Below are positions 44,798 through 56,281 of a stretch of 64,000 nucleotides of DNA, in pieces (within the stretch, counting starts at the first letter, position 1; every line of letters begins with the position of its first letter). The notes beneath the pieces were generated by a model that searched no databases, was not told the DNA's origin, and was given only the letters and a program-made list of their open reading frames with translations. The stretch covers positions 79,652 through 143,651 of the forward strand of contig JASJFT010000114.1 of assembly GCA_030770425.1 (NCBI GenBank), written 5' to 3'. The DNA comes from Darksidea phi (lineage: Eukaryota; Ascomycota; Dothideomycetes; Pleosporales; Lentitheciaceae). Position numbers and translations under genes: made by a program.

Positions 44798-46940
44798 GAG
44801 GACGACTGGAATTCGATGTAGTAGATGGAATCAGAGCAAAGATGCTTAAGTACTAGAACAAGGACGGTAATGTCAGTATATGTAGATTTTGCGACAGGTT
44901 CTGCGGGATCCGACGATGGACAGTGGAGACTGAAGACCCCACATATATGGCAAACCGACGGATATATCGTTCCTACGTAGCGAGAGACAACGGCGCAGCG
45001 GCTCCGCTCGGAGCTAGGTGCACACAAGCATTGGTTGTTATTGGCAAGTTTGCGGTTTAGGGAGGATCATCCTAGGCCTGTCTTCTCCTGGGGGAAAGGC
45101 AGCTAGGCTGGGCGTCGATCTGTGCTCTAGTATACCCTGGGCAGGGGCAACAAATGGTCCCACTCAGTCAGAAGCAGTATGGCACAAAGTGGGCTTAACG
45201 TTTCAGCTCGGTCACTCTCCAGGAACTCCCACGGTTTGTCTACGTGGCTTGAGGAGGAACGGATGATCCGGGTTGGGAGAACATGCATTGCCTGCCGAAG
45301 CTGCAGTCACACCGTCAATTCGAGCTCAAAAGTGTGCCTTCAGTGTCGACAGGATCGGCTCACGCCTAAGACACAGCAGTCAGCCTAGTGATTCGAAGGA
45401 CCAATTGACATGACCGGCGTGCTGTTCATGAGCTGGGTGCGGTCTGATGATTGGTGGCTAGAGCACTAGAGCCGGCTCTGCGGAGGTAAGTGGAGACAAA
45501 GCACGCGGGGGCGCCTGGGGACTTTGTGTGGAGTAAGACATAGGATGCGTGCATAGAGAAGTCGAGCTAGGAGTCGAATCGTGCCTGGTCATTTGCGGGG
45601 AAGCTGGCTTGTCTGTTAACTCCGAAGCTGCGCAAGCTTTATTCCCAGATGTCATGGTAGAGGTATCGGCAGGCCATATCGCGATCATTGCGTCTGCAAT
45701 CTGTGGACATTGCGCGATGCATTGAGCTTGAGATGATTCAATTAATCGTGTGTTCACAGCATCTGCGGACGCCGGAAAGCATAAATGCTTGGTACACAAT
45801 CCTCGTCAACACACTGGAGCATTTTAGATGGAACCGCCGTTTCTGAAGGTCGGGGCGACAACTAGGTGGCTTCGGACGAAGGGTGGTTGTAGCGCCATGA
45901 TGGTGTGAGATGTTGCGGTCGTCCGATGCCGTTCGGATGGGGTGGAAGGAGCGACGGAGCCGTTCCGTGCCATTGCCCTTGCCTGATTCGGTACACTCTC
46001 GGTGAGCGGGAAACTGCGACTCTTAGCCCTTTTGTCATACATCCACCACGACGAATAGTACAAATCGCAAGGTTGAATTGCGCTAAGGACGGCCGATATA
46101 GGATCAGAGTAGGGCAATTGATGGCTCTGGGAAGCAGGTTGCACGGTGCACAGGAAACATCGAAAGAAACCAAACTTCTACTCTTCACGAGTCGCTCGAC
46201 AGTGTTTTATTGGTCCTCTGCTTAGGTGGTTGAAAACTAGGGTCTTTCCATCAAAATATCTCAATGACCAGAGGTTCACGTACTGCTAGGAGATACTCAG
46301 CTTCCGACCAAAGCTGTTATGCTTGTTATGGTGCCTGTTGGTGTAACTAAAAACAGGTTGACTCGCAGCCTCTTGTTTGCGAGGAGGTCCTTCCTGCTGT
46401 AATCGAAGTTGCGCGGCGGAGGTATTGGCATTATTTCATCCGGTTGCCCTTAAGATGCTTTAGGCACTCAACAAGACCATCTCCTCCTTGCATCGACTTC
46501 ACGCTGCTCTCGCTTTTTCTCCTCATCTATCCCCACCAATCCGTCTAGAGGTCCCACTACTTCGATGTGATTGATACATCCTTCGGTATAGCTTCTCGTT
46601 CTTTTTTGTACAAAGGGCTGAAAGGTGAAGGTGGTAGAAGCGAGGAGACGCCTTCGGAGATGGATCGAAAGACGTTCGAGACGTATTGGATAGCTCTAGA
46701 CATGATCAGAGGTGTTCGAGAGCCGCGAATGTGAAAGAAAGCCGGAAGCCGCCTGTGGAGAAGATAAGCGTAGAAATGACACAAAGCCAAAGGCTTGAGG
46801 TGAGCGAGACAAAGGGACATGAAGCCAATCGCAATGGTCGATTCCGAATCTCTTTCAACCGTCATCCGCCAAAGGACTTTTCAGTATGCGAGCGTCTGAT
46901 TGTGTGATGTATGCATGTCTCGATGACTAGACGTGTTCCT
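44798..46940. other. Intergenic, no gene seen
   Basis: No frame here has a recognisable domain. A 69-codon frame at 45179-45388 contains a few Cys pairs and a 113-codon frame at 45458-45799 (minus) is Ser/Thr/Pro-rich; neither is supported as a gene. Confidence 0.4.
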
Positions 46941-47705
46941 CTAAGCACCGCCAACCTCCGCAATGACTTTCTTGAGGTTGTGTATGTCGTGCGCAAAGCG
47001 TCCGAGGAACAATCCATCGACGCCTTCTGCGATTTTCGCAAACGTGCCTGGCCCTGCACTGCCGCCATAGAGTATTCTCGTCATGCCTGTACGGCCTGTT
47101 GCAAGCTTTCTCAGCTCCTTTGTTACGTTCACGACGTGGTCTGCGTCGGCAGGCTCAGCCGCCCCGATGGCCCATACTGGCTCGTAGGCCAGGATGACCT
47201 CGGCGTCGTCCGGCACCGCAGCAAGGACAGATGTGACCTGTGGTTTGCATTCTTGTATCGCCGCCCCCACAGCTGCCGAAGCAATACTGTGGTGTGTCTT
47301 CTCTCCAATGCAGACGAGCGGGATGAGCCCATTGCGTGCAGCCGCGCCCGCCTTCTTCGCGACCCACTCGTCCGTCTCCCCGAACGTGGCTCTCCGCTCT
47401 GCATGTCCGATCTCCACGATTCTCGCCCCCGCTTGTCGCAGCATCAGTGGCGACACCTCACCGGTGTACGCGCCTTTGTCCTCCCAGAAGGTATCCTGCG
47501 CGCCCACCCATATGGAGGAGGACTCCAATATGCGCGCCGATTCCATGAGCGTGACGAAGTCGGGTATGACGAAGAGGTCGAGTCGTGCGTTCCAGGCATC
47601 GCCGTCGAGCTGGAGGACTCCGCGGACGTAGGAGAGGGTGCTCTGCAGGTCGAAGTACATCTTTAGGCTGACGCCAACGATGCGACGGCGTGAGAGCGGT
47701 GGCAT
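46941..47705 (-). CDS. Divergent triosephosphate-isomerase-family enzyme
   Basis: This intronless 254-aa TIM-barrel protein keeps the catalytic set of triosephosphate isomerase: Lys15, His101 in IGHAERR, and Glu175 in AYEPVWAIG. It differs from glycolytic TIM at specificity positions. The N-x-K of strand 1 is S-L-K. The mobile loop reads AIGAAEPADAD instead of the AIGTGKTA type. The phosphate-binding GGS reads YGGSAGPG. Similar loops occur in bacterial TIM paralogues that isomerise tetrulose phosphates in erythritol use. It is therefore probably a second sugar-phosphate isomerase rather than the glycolytic enzyme, a conclusion from motif differences only. It is divergent from the MTHFR gene. 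Confidence 0.87.
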   Translation of the reverse strand: MPPLSRRRIVGVSLKMYFDLQSTLSYVRGVLQLDGDAWNARLDLFVIPDFVTLMESARILESSSIWVGAQDTFWEDKGAYTGEVSPLMLRQAGARIVEIGHAERRATFGETDEWVAKKAGAAARNGLIPLVCIGEKTHHSIASAAVGAAIQECKPQVTSVLAAVPDDAEVILAYEPVWAIGAAEPADADHVVNVTKELRKLATGRTGMTRILYGGSAGPGTFAKIAEGVDGLFLGRFAHDIHNLKKVIAEVGGA

Positions 47706-48216
47706 GGCGAGCGGTCACGATAGAGGTTTGTACTCGAGGAAGGGTGATTGTATGTTAGTATTGGAATGAAGGGTGTGCATGTAAAAGCAATATCTCCGTT
47801 GCCATCGTTCCGTTATGTCATTATGGCAGGGTTACTGCATCAGGCAAACCGGGGCACGAGAGCGGGATCGGAGCATGGGCAGGCCCGGGAACACAAGTAG
47901 GGGCGCTATCCCGGGCGACTATCTGAACCTCTACTTTTGCCATTGAAGCTACAAAGGTGGAATTTGACTATCCACAAGGCAATAATATAGTCAAGATGAC
48001 AAAGCTTGGATTCTGGCCCACCAAAGGGCGGTGTCTCTGCCGGATTTAGGTTATGCTGGGGCTTGGCGCTTGCGGATAGTACTCCGACCAACCCATCTGC
48101 ACTAGCCATTCTTCCCCGCCACACAATTCTTCGTCCTGGCCATCCTTGAAGATCTCATAACAGAGTAGCAGCGGTTGATGCCTCGCGCGCTCGCCGATCG
48201 TTGGGCTCGCGTTCGC
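47706..48216. other. Intergenic between divergent isomerase and MTHFR genes
   Basis: Both promoters should lie here. No coding sequence is supported. Confidence 0.5.
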
Positions 48217-48222
48217 TATATA
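48217..48222 (+). promoter_or_regulatory. Putative TATA box of MTHFR
   Basis: TATATA lies about 200 bases upstream of the MTHFR start codon. Confidence 0.35.
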
Positions 48223-48419
48223 GGATAGCTAGACAAGGATCACAAAAAACGCGGGGGATTGCGGTGAGGACCGAAAGATCCTGGTATACCTCTCAGCCGT
48301 GCAGGCGTCCTCAGCAGTCTTACATGACGACGAGCTTCGATTGAGCATGCTAATACGATTCTACAGGACCTGCAGAACATATATTTTCTTTCTCGTCTTT
48401 TCCTTCTGAACTCGCCACC

Positions 48420-50493
48420 ATGCACATCTCACAGATACTTGCCCAGTCCAAGGCGGAGGGCAAGCCGACCTTCTCCTTCGAATTCTTCCCGCCAAAGACG
48501 GCCCAGGTATGGATTGCGGAAGCCTGTATGCGATTGAAGGCTGAAACTGTTTAGGGCGTCCAAAACCTTTACGACCGCATGGATCGCATGCACAGCTTCG
48601 GGCCCAAATTCATCGATATAACATGGGGTGCCGGCGGTCGCCTCTCCCACCTAACCTGTGAGATGGTCAAGGTCGCCCAGTCCGTATACGGTCTCGAGAC
48701 CTGCATGCACCTCACTTGCACCGACATGGAACGATCGAAGCTGGACGACGCGCTGAAGAACGCACACCAAGCGGGATGTACAAACATTTTGGCGTTGAGG
48801 GGAGACCCGCCGCGTGAGAAGGAGAAGTGGGAAGCCACTCAAGGCGGTTTCCACTATGCCAAGGATCTGGTCAAATACATCCGAGACCGCTATGGAAACC
48901 ATTTCGATATCGGCGTCGCGGGATACTCGGAAGGATGCGATGATAATGATGATGTGGATCAACTCATCGATCACTTAAAGGAAAAAGTGGACGCGGGTGC
49001 TACCTTTATCGTCACGCAGATGTTCTACGATACCGACATCTTCATTGACTGGGTGAAGAAGGTCCGCGCAAGGGGCATTGATATCCCAATCATCCCAGGC
49101 ATCATGCCCATTCACACGCACGCCGCCTTTCTCCGGCGAGCAAATTGGACAAGGTGCAGCGTCCCACAGCACTGGACTGAGGCTCTTGAGCCTGTCAAGA
49201 ACGACGATGCCGAAGTTCGACGGGTTGGAAAGGGACTTGTGGCAGAGATGTGCCGCAAACTGATCGATGCAGGCATCCTGCACTTGCACTTGTAAGTTCA
49301 TGTTTTACCAACTAGCAAGTGAAAGCTAACCATCAGCTACACGATGAATCTCGCCCAAGCGACACGCATGGTCCTCGAAGAACTGGAGATTCTTCCAGAC
49401 GTGGAGAGCCCTCTTCAGAAGCCTCTCCCATGGAGACCTTCGCTCGGACTCAATCGACGTGACGAGAACGTGCGACCCATCTTCTGGCGAAACCGCAACC
49501 GCTCATACGTCGCCCGAACGCAAGACTGGGACGAATTCCCCAACGGTCGATGGGGCGATGCTCGATCTCCCGCTTTTGGCGAATTGGACACATATGGCAT
49601 CGGCTTGAAAGGCACCAACGAGCAGAACATCAAGACCTGGGGCACACCCACCTCGATTAAAGACATATCGGATCTCTTCGCTCGCTATATGGGAGGGAAA
49701 CTCGACACTTTGCCCTGGAGCGAAGCGCCCATCTCTAAAGAGGCCGAGTGTATTCAGCAGGATCTCATCGATCTCAATCGACGTGGATTTCTCACCATCA
49801 ACTCTCAGCCAGCCGTTAACGGCGCCAAGTCGTCTGACCCAGTGTTTGGATGGGGCCCACGTAACGGCTACGTGTACCAGAAAGCGTACCTGGAAGTACT
49901 CGTTTCGCCTGAGTACATTGCCGAGTTGATCACTAGGATTGAGCGTGACCCCGAACTTACGTACTATGCCGTAAATAAGGACGGAGATTTAAAGACGAAC
50001 TCGCCTGGCGACGGTCCGAACGCAGTCACCTGGGGTGTTTTCCCTGGTAAGGAGATTGTACAGCCAACTATTGTCGAGACAGTCAGCTTCCTAGCTTGGA
50101 AGGATGAATTCTACAGGCTTGGGCAAGACTGGGCAAACTGCCACTCATCCGCCAGTCCTTCTCGCTATGTCATCGAGGATGTGATGGACACATGGTATCT
50201 TGTCAATATTGGTAAGCCTGCCCTGCAAGTAGTCATCGCCTAACTGTCGCTAATGCTACTGCACAGTCCACAATGATTTCCACCAACAGCACGCTATCTT
50301 TCCTCTCTTCGACGGCCTGCAAGTAGCAGACATGGACAAACAGCTCCATAATACCGACTCCGTTAATGGAGACTCCGCCAACAAGCCCGTCACCAATGGT
50401 ACGAAGCCACATCTGGAAGACCTCGTCGAAGTTGTAAAGTCAGCCGCGTCCGTGGTGACTAATGGCATTAGCAGCACCACAGTGTCTAACTAA
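48420..50493 (+). CDS. MET13: Methylenetetrahydrofolate reductase
   Basis: This flavoenzyme reduces 5,10-methylene-THF to 5-methyl-THF, the methyl donor for methionine synthesis. I read four exons, 48420-48506, 48555-49291, 49337-50211 and 50267-50493, giving 641 aa. The N-terminal catalytic TIM barrel has TFSFEFFPPKT, DITWGAGG, NILALRGDPPR, GVAGYSEG and FIVTQMFYD; the first of these holds the catalytic-type Glu. IPIIPGIMPI and FYTMNL close the barrel. The C-terminal half is the eukaryotic regulatory domain, with RPIFWRNRNRSYVARTQ, EFPNGRWGD, TINSQPAVNG and WGPRNGYVYQK. Residue order resembles yeast Met13 more than Met12. The last ~60 residues are Ser/Thr/Asn-rich and poorly conserved. Confidence 0.95.
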
Positions 50494-52383
50494 TATATTG
50501 ATATATCATGTTCAACGACATCATCGCGATCTCCTCGCATTCAACACGCATTCAATACACAAGACTAATCTTGCCAACGGCGTTTTGGTATCAACCTTTC
50601 ATCTCAGACCCCAGTAGCAAGGTCTCGCTCTACTTTCAACAGTACTTTTCTAGGCCATCTTTCGGCTTTTGTCTTGGCGTTTGCGGAGATTGAAGGTTCG
50701 GTGCAAGGCGAAGATTCTTGCATCCATTGGAGGCATCTAGACATGCATCTGGGAAGGCGTCTATTCAACCTGACGACCCGTAACGACTTCAACGACGGAA
50801 AGGTGCATATAAAGGCGAAACTCGAAAAAACCTGTGCTACATAGTTTTGCAAGATACCCGATCGGCTGCCCTCAACGGCGCTGGTCAAAAATTCAACATT
50901 GTTCTGCTATAGGATTATTATCTTGAAAGTGATGATGTGTTTTGATTTCGTCCACTTTCCTTAGCCCGCTTAGGTGCGTTGCTTTAGGGCGAACGAGAGG
51001 AGGTGTGTGCCAGAGGGAATTCCGCTCTAGTCTGCTTTGCTATCAATTGCTCCTCTTCCTTCTCTTGCTCGGAAGCCTAACGGCATCGGTGTATACTCTT
51101 TGGGTCGAGCTTGGCCGACCTGCGTTTAACTAGGGCTGAGGGCGTGTTATATGCGGTACCGGGCGTTATCATGCGTTGGTGTCAGGTACATACGTACCTC
51201 ATCAATACTGCCTGGAGAGCAACTATACGTCAGCCCTCTTGTAATATTATACACTACAGAGCTTGGTGGTCTTGATACTGTTTAAGTAAAGTGATAGCGG
51301 AAGGGGAATTAGCGACCTCAGAACTCTTGCAAACCGAGACGCGTATTGCTCAACAACAATGCGTATTGCATGTCGAACTCAAGCGTCCACGGTGCTCGTG
51401 GTGCCTAAAGATAGATAACGTGGTCACCTCGGAGGGTACGGCTAGTTACTAGACTGGAACAAGTTAGCGCGGTTCGTTCAAGATGAGTGTGCACGTCCGC
51501 GCTCCGCCTCTTCTCTACGGCCGAGGAGCGCGCGGAAGCCGAGTCATCGTCTGAGATCCTCGCAATTTTGGAGATCTTATTTCTGAAAAAATGGGATAGC
51601 ATTCTGGTTATCCTACTTCGAGAATATCTCCTTTCGGATCAATTGAAAGCCGTGTTATACTGACGTCGCAACAGCGAAGCTGCAGATACACTTGTGTCCG
51701 TACGGAAGCAACTGGCGCCCTTCACTATGAACCAATGGTTTCCATCTGCTCTCTTGAAAGGATGACTGCGATAAGTGGACATTATGAATTCGCCCGAAGG
51801 GGCCGAAATACGGAGACGATGATACTTCTACACGAGCAGGAACGAAGAAGGCGTGATTACAGGGGTAACATTTAGACCTACCCAAGTATAGTGTAACACG
51901 CCAAAGGCAGGAAGCCGCGTCATTCTGTTCCGCTGTTCCTCGTCCAAGGGGGCCTGTGGAGAGGTTGGCGGAGGCTCAGCCGCCGTAGGAACCCTGCCAA
52001 CCACGCGACTTGCCTCGTTTGGGCTGGCCTTGCGAGTCAACCTCGGCCCTAATACACAAACGTGTAGGAAGTGTATCAACGGGGTGAACACGGTTGGTAT
52101 CAGTATGCTTTGCGGGCTGAGCGTGGCAGAAGTAGAGGCCGTTGCGAGACCTCAGGCTGTGTAGCTTGGTGGTGCTTGGACTCGGAATATGGTAGCATAT
52201 AAGCCGTCTTGTTTTCTCTAGTTGTTGTTGGATATCACTCACCACAACAACCACAAAAATCACTTCATCGTCTCTATATCTATCTACCTTTCTCGTCTCG
52301 GGCTATTGTTCATTCGTTCCATCCCGTCCCTTGCGGACCGCAACCCTTGACCAACCCCATCCACACTCATCGACACATCAAGG
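50494..52383. other. Intergenic, no gene seen
   Basis: The first part is MTHFR 3' flank. I support no gene; the last ~200 bases form a pyrimidine-rich leader of the RTA1 gene, with CATATAAG at about 52195. Confidence 0.45.
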
Positions 52384-53396
52384 ATGCCTTCCGCCCAAGT
52401 CGAAGTCCCTCATAGCTGCCAAGCTGTCTCGTTAGAGTGTCCCATCGAGGGTACAATCTACGGCTACTATCCCTCCCTTGGCTGGAACGCCTTTTTCGCC
52501 GGCTTCTTCGGCCTCTGCTGCCTCATCCAAGTTATCCTCGGCATCCGCTACAAAACATGGACCTACATGGTCGCTGTCGGTCTCGGTTGCGCGGCTGAAT
52601 GCGTTGGCTATGTTGGTCGTATTATGATGCACAACAACCCTTACGACGATCTGGGCTTCCAGCTACAAGTTGTGCTGCTTATCTTCGCGCCCGCATTTTT
52701 GGCAGCCGGTATCTACCTGATCTTGAAGCATGCCGTCATCCAGTTTGGCAAGGAGTGGAGCCGCATTCGACCGGCATGGTACACCTACATCTTCATTGCG
52801 TGCGACATCAGTTCGTTGGTGCTGCAGAGCGCCGGTGGTGCTATGGCAGCGACGTCAGATGACCCAGACACAACCGATATAGGAACAGACATCATGATCG
52901 CAGGTATCATCTGGCAGGTTGTTAGTGAGTTCGCCCTTTCCCCACACATCAAAGTCTACATAGGACAAATGCTAATGGCAAATTAGTTCTCGTCCTCTTC
53001 GGTATCCTAGTCGGCGAGTACTGCTGGCGCACCTACAAACGCCGCGACCAACTCACCTACACCTCGCTCTCCATCTGGACCTCGCGCCGTTTCCGCTTCT
53101 TCATCGGCGCCGTCATTGCTGCCTATGTCACCATCTTCGGCCGCTGTATCTACCGCATCCCGGAGCTTCTCGGTGGCTGGGGCGGCGAGCTCATGCGCAT
53201 TGAATGGGAGTTCGTCGCATTCGAGGGTTGGATGATCGTGCTATGTGTTATTGCGCAGACGGTGTTTCACCCGGGTATCTTCTTCCCTGTGATGGGTGCT
53301 GGTGGGAATAAGGGACTTGCGCCGACGAAGTCGACGTCTAGTGCTCCGAGCGCTATTAGCGATGTTGAGATGATGGATCGGTCGGGTCAGGCGTGA
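52384..53396 (+). CDS. RTA1-family membrane protein
   Basis: This 316-aa protein belongs to the fungal RTA1 family of seven-helix membrane proteins, some of which (Rta1, Rsb1) give resistance to aminocholesterol or long-chain bases, perhaps by lipid translocation. I read two exons, 52384-52924 and 52987-53396. The family block GYVGRIMMHNNPYDDLGFQLQVVLLIFAPAFLAAGIYL is visible around residues 75-120, followed by FIACDISSLVLQSAGG. Hydrophobic segments are spaced as expected for seven helices. The C-terminal tail is Ser-rich and hydrophilic. There is no other resistance or lipid gene next to it. Confidence 0.92.
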
Positions 53397-54743
53397 TAGT
53401 GGGTGGTTCTCATGGGACGCTATATCGGTAGGGGATGAGAGACAAGGAAGAACGTGCGAGGTTGTTTGGCAATGATAAATCTGTTGAGGCGCCGACGGTG
53501 GAGGCTTCGACTGCCTTGCATCTATGCCACTAACGGAGGGCGTTATTTATAGAAGAGGAGGGGCATTATGTTCCGGTACTTTATGCTGTACGCAGAAGAC
53601 TGGGTGCCTGGGACTTGCATCTGGTTCACCGGATATATTTTCGTTTTATTGAAAAGGAGGCATACTACATAGCTTAGCGATATAGTTAGACAAGAGAAAT
53701 AACAAATATAACTCACTCAATTCAAACCTCGGCTGAACTTCCACCGAGGTCCATTCCACCAACACGGACGACCAAACACACAACGCACGACGCACAACGC
53801 AAACCATCCTCAGTGCATTACAAGCCCTCTTCCCTGAATCGGTTCAATTGCACTGAGTAGGTCGGCGCAAAGCAGATGCCGGTTCTCCGTCCAGCCAGTG
53901 CCAGTGCAGGAGTCTCTGCGATTCGGCCGAGAACGCGCAAACCGCTTGAAACCGACCCCCAACCTAACCTAGCCTATAATTTCGCAACGCAATGACAGTT
54001 TGTAAAATCTGCCATTGTCGTTAGTGCATTCTTGATCCCGGGTTCGAAGCTGGTCTGAAACATTGCTAAGCAATCTAGGCTTGAGCATCATCTCAGCAGT
54101 CTTGCATGCATGCATACAACCGTACATGAATGTTCCGATGTTAGATGATCACTCTACATACGAGGGGTAAGTTTAGGAAAATCTTAGTAAGTTAGAGCAG
54201 AGCCGAAGGGGTCAAAATAGAGTACTGGGCAGCGTGTCAGAACTTTGGCGGAGAATGAGGGGAGTGCTAAGTGCCGTCGATGTTGGATGGATCCCCGAGG
54301 GGTCTGTGCGTCGGGGGTAGAAGAATGCAAACCATTGGTCCGAAAGAACATCCATCTCCATCTCAAAACACTTCTGATAGTGAGTAGCCTTGTCAAAGAA
54401 AAGGTAGGCAAAGAAGAGTAATCATAGAAATAATTGAGTGATAATTCTAAACAGCGATCTATTTACAATGCCAATGCTAATGCACCCACTCTCTATCTAT
54501 ACCCAGCGCCCCTTTCTAAGCAACACTTGCTTAAACCCTAATTATAATATAGAAGAATGTAGAAGTTCCATGAATGAATGAAAGGAAAAGGATGCAAAAG
54601 GAGAGTCAGTGATGAATCGTGAATCGCCAGCCAAAGTCCCACCCCCTGCATCTATCGATGCGGCGTCTGGTGCCAGCAGGTAGCTCTCGGTGCCGCGAGA
54701 ACCATTTGCTGTACGCCTATATTCGTGTTGACATGTATGGAGC
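53397..54743. other. Convergent intergenic interval, no gene
   Basis: RTA1 and the citrate-synthase gene end toward each other. The interval contains an ACACAACGCACGACGCACAACGC stretch near 53775 but no gene. Confidence 0.45.
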
Positions 54744-56281
54744 TTACTCCTCGACCATCTTGCCAGTGTAGATCTGGCGCGGGCGCCAGAGGCAGGGCTG
54801 CACTTGCATCGACTCACGCCAGTGGCCGAGGATACCGGCAGTGCGGGCAGTAATGGCGAGGGGAGTGAAGATGCGGACATCGAAGCCACTGAGGGATTGT
54901 TAGTTTGAGTTGCTAGTTGAACGTGATAAGGTTAGACTTACAGAGCAGCGTAGACGAAAGAACCATACAGATCGGCGTTGATGCTGAGCTTGCGGGACAG
55001 GAAGTACTCGTCGTTGAAGACGGCGTTCTCAATCTCCTTGGCGACCTCAAGGAGCGGGTTGCCGTTGACCTCGTTCTCGAACTTGCTCATCATCTCGCGG
55101 AGGTAGCCGACGCGGGGATCGACAGTGCGGTAGACACGGTGGCCGACACCCATGAGGCGGCACTTCTTGGCCTTGACATCGTCTATGTGCTGCTTGACAC
55201 CACCCTCGGTCTCGCGGATTTCAGCGAAGCGCTTGTAGGCAAGGTCGATGGCACCGGCGTGGAGAGGACCAGCACAAGCGGCAACACCGCAGGCCATGGA
55301 GGAGAGCGGGTCGGAGAGCGAAGAGGCGGAGTGGAGGAAGGCAGCGGTGGAGTTGGTCATCTCGTGGTCAGCGAAGAGAATCCAGAGCTTGTTGATAGCC
55401 CGGCTGAACTTCTGGTCGACGTTGCCGAAGCGGTCAGTCTTGCCCATCATGATGAGCATGTTGTCGATAGGGGAGAGAGCGGGGTCGACATGGGCGATGA
55501 AGGGGATCTTCTGTTGGTGGCAAGCAGTCATGGCGGTGACGACCATCATAGAAGCGAGCGAACGGTAGATACCATTGTCGGTGGCATCCATCTTGCCCAG
55601 GTAGATGCGGTCACCAGCGTGCACAGGGATCTTGGACGGGTCGGAAGCAGCCCAGGCGGAGAGACCAGCAGAGATGGTGAGGAAAGCGGGGGCTTCAGGA
55701 GAGAAGGCACGAACGGCGCGCATGACAGATGGGTCGGGGACCATTTCGCGGGCCATGTTGATGCGGAACTGACGCTTCTGCTCAGGAGTAGGAAGGTTGC
55801 CGAAGATGAGAAGGTGGGTGACCTCCTCGTAGTCGTGGTTCTCGAAGCAGTAGCCGACGGGAAGGCCGCGGTAGGCAAGAGTACCCTTGTTGCCATCGAT
55901 GTGGGTCATCTGGGACTTGACGACGGCAGTGTTCTTGTAGCCCTCATCGAGGACGGTCAGACCAGCAGACAGGTGCTCGACAACCGGGGCGGTCATGGGA
56001 AGAGGAGAGATCTTGCGGAACTGCGAGGCGTCGACGGCATTGTGCTCAATTTTGAGAGAGTAGGGACGGAATGTTCGTAGATCCCACACCCAGAGGGTGT
56101 CGAACTTGGGAGTAGGGATGGAGCAGATGGCCTGGAAGAGGTAGAGCAGGAAGCTGCTCATCAGCTTGGCGAAGGTGTTGAAGTAGAAGACGACCTTGTC
56201 GGCCGCATTGCGGTTGACTCGGAGCTTAGCACCGTGGGTGCTGGAGCCCTTGGTGGATGGAGCGAAAGTAACGGAAGGCAT
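54744..56281 (-). CDS. Citrate-synthase-family enzyme with hydrophobic N-terminus
   Basis: This 494-aa protein joins acetyl-CoA (or another acyl-CoA) to oxaloacetate. I read two exons, 56281-54942 and 54888-54744. The active-site set is present: His in DHEMTNSTAAFLHSAS, the GPLHAGAI loop, and MGVGHRVYRTVDPR. The C-terminus WRPRQIYTG is family-typical. The sequence GTLAYRGLPVGYCFENHDYEEVTHLLIFG is of the bacterial-like type, unlike the usual mitochondrial fungal enzyme. Before the conserved WDLRT strand it carries ~60 residues with no clear mitochondrial presequence and a strongly hydrophobic run (FYFNTFAKLMSSFLLYLFQAI is its extent, about residues 29-51). Related fungal enzymes include extra-mitochondrial citrate synthases and alkylcitrate synthases, so the acyl substrate is open. 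No polyketide or fatty-acid synthase gene is nearby. Confidence 0.87.

Noticed and set aside
45179..45388. Short frame with CxxC pairs resembling a zinc ribbon
   Set aside because: Only 69 codons, spacing does not match a known ribbon, and no neighbouring exons can be joined.
45458..45799. Minus-strand frame of 113 codons, Ser/Thr/Pro-rich
   Set aside because: No family, no promoter or splice signals, and isolated within intergenic DNA.
54040..54060. GGGTTCGAAGC resembling a tRNA B box
   Set aside because: No matching A box or cloverleaf can be drawn from the upstream sequence.
54917..56080. Plus-strand frame of 387 codons over the citrate-synthase gene
   Set aside because: It is antisense to a confidently recognised gene, and its Val/Asp/Gly/Glu-rich composition is typical of such shadows.
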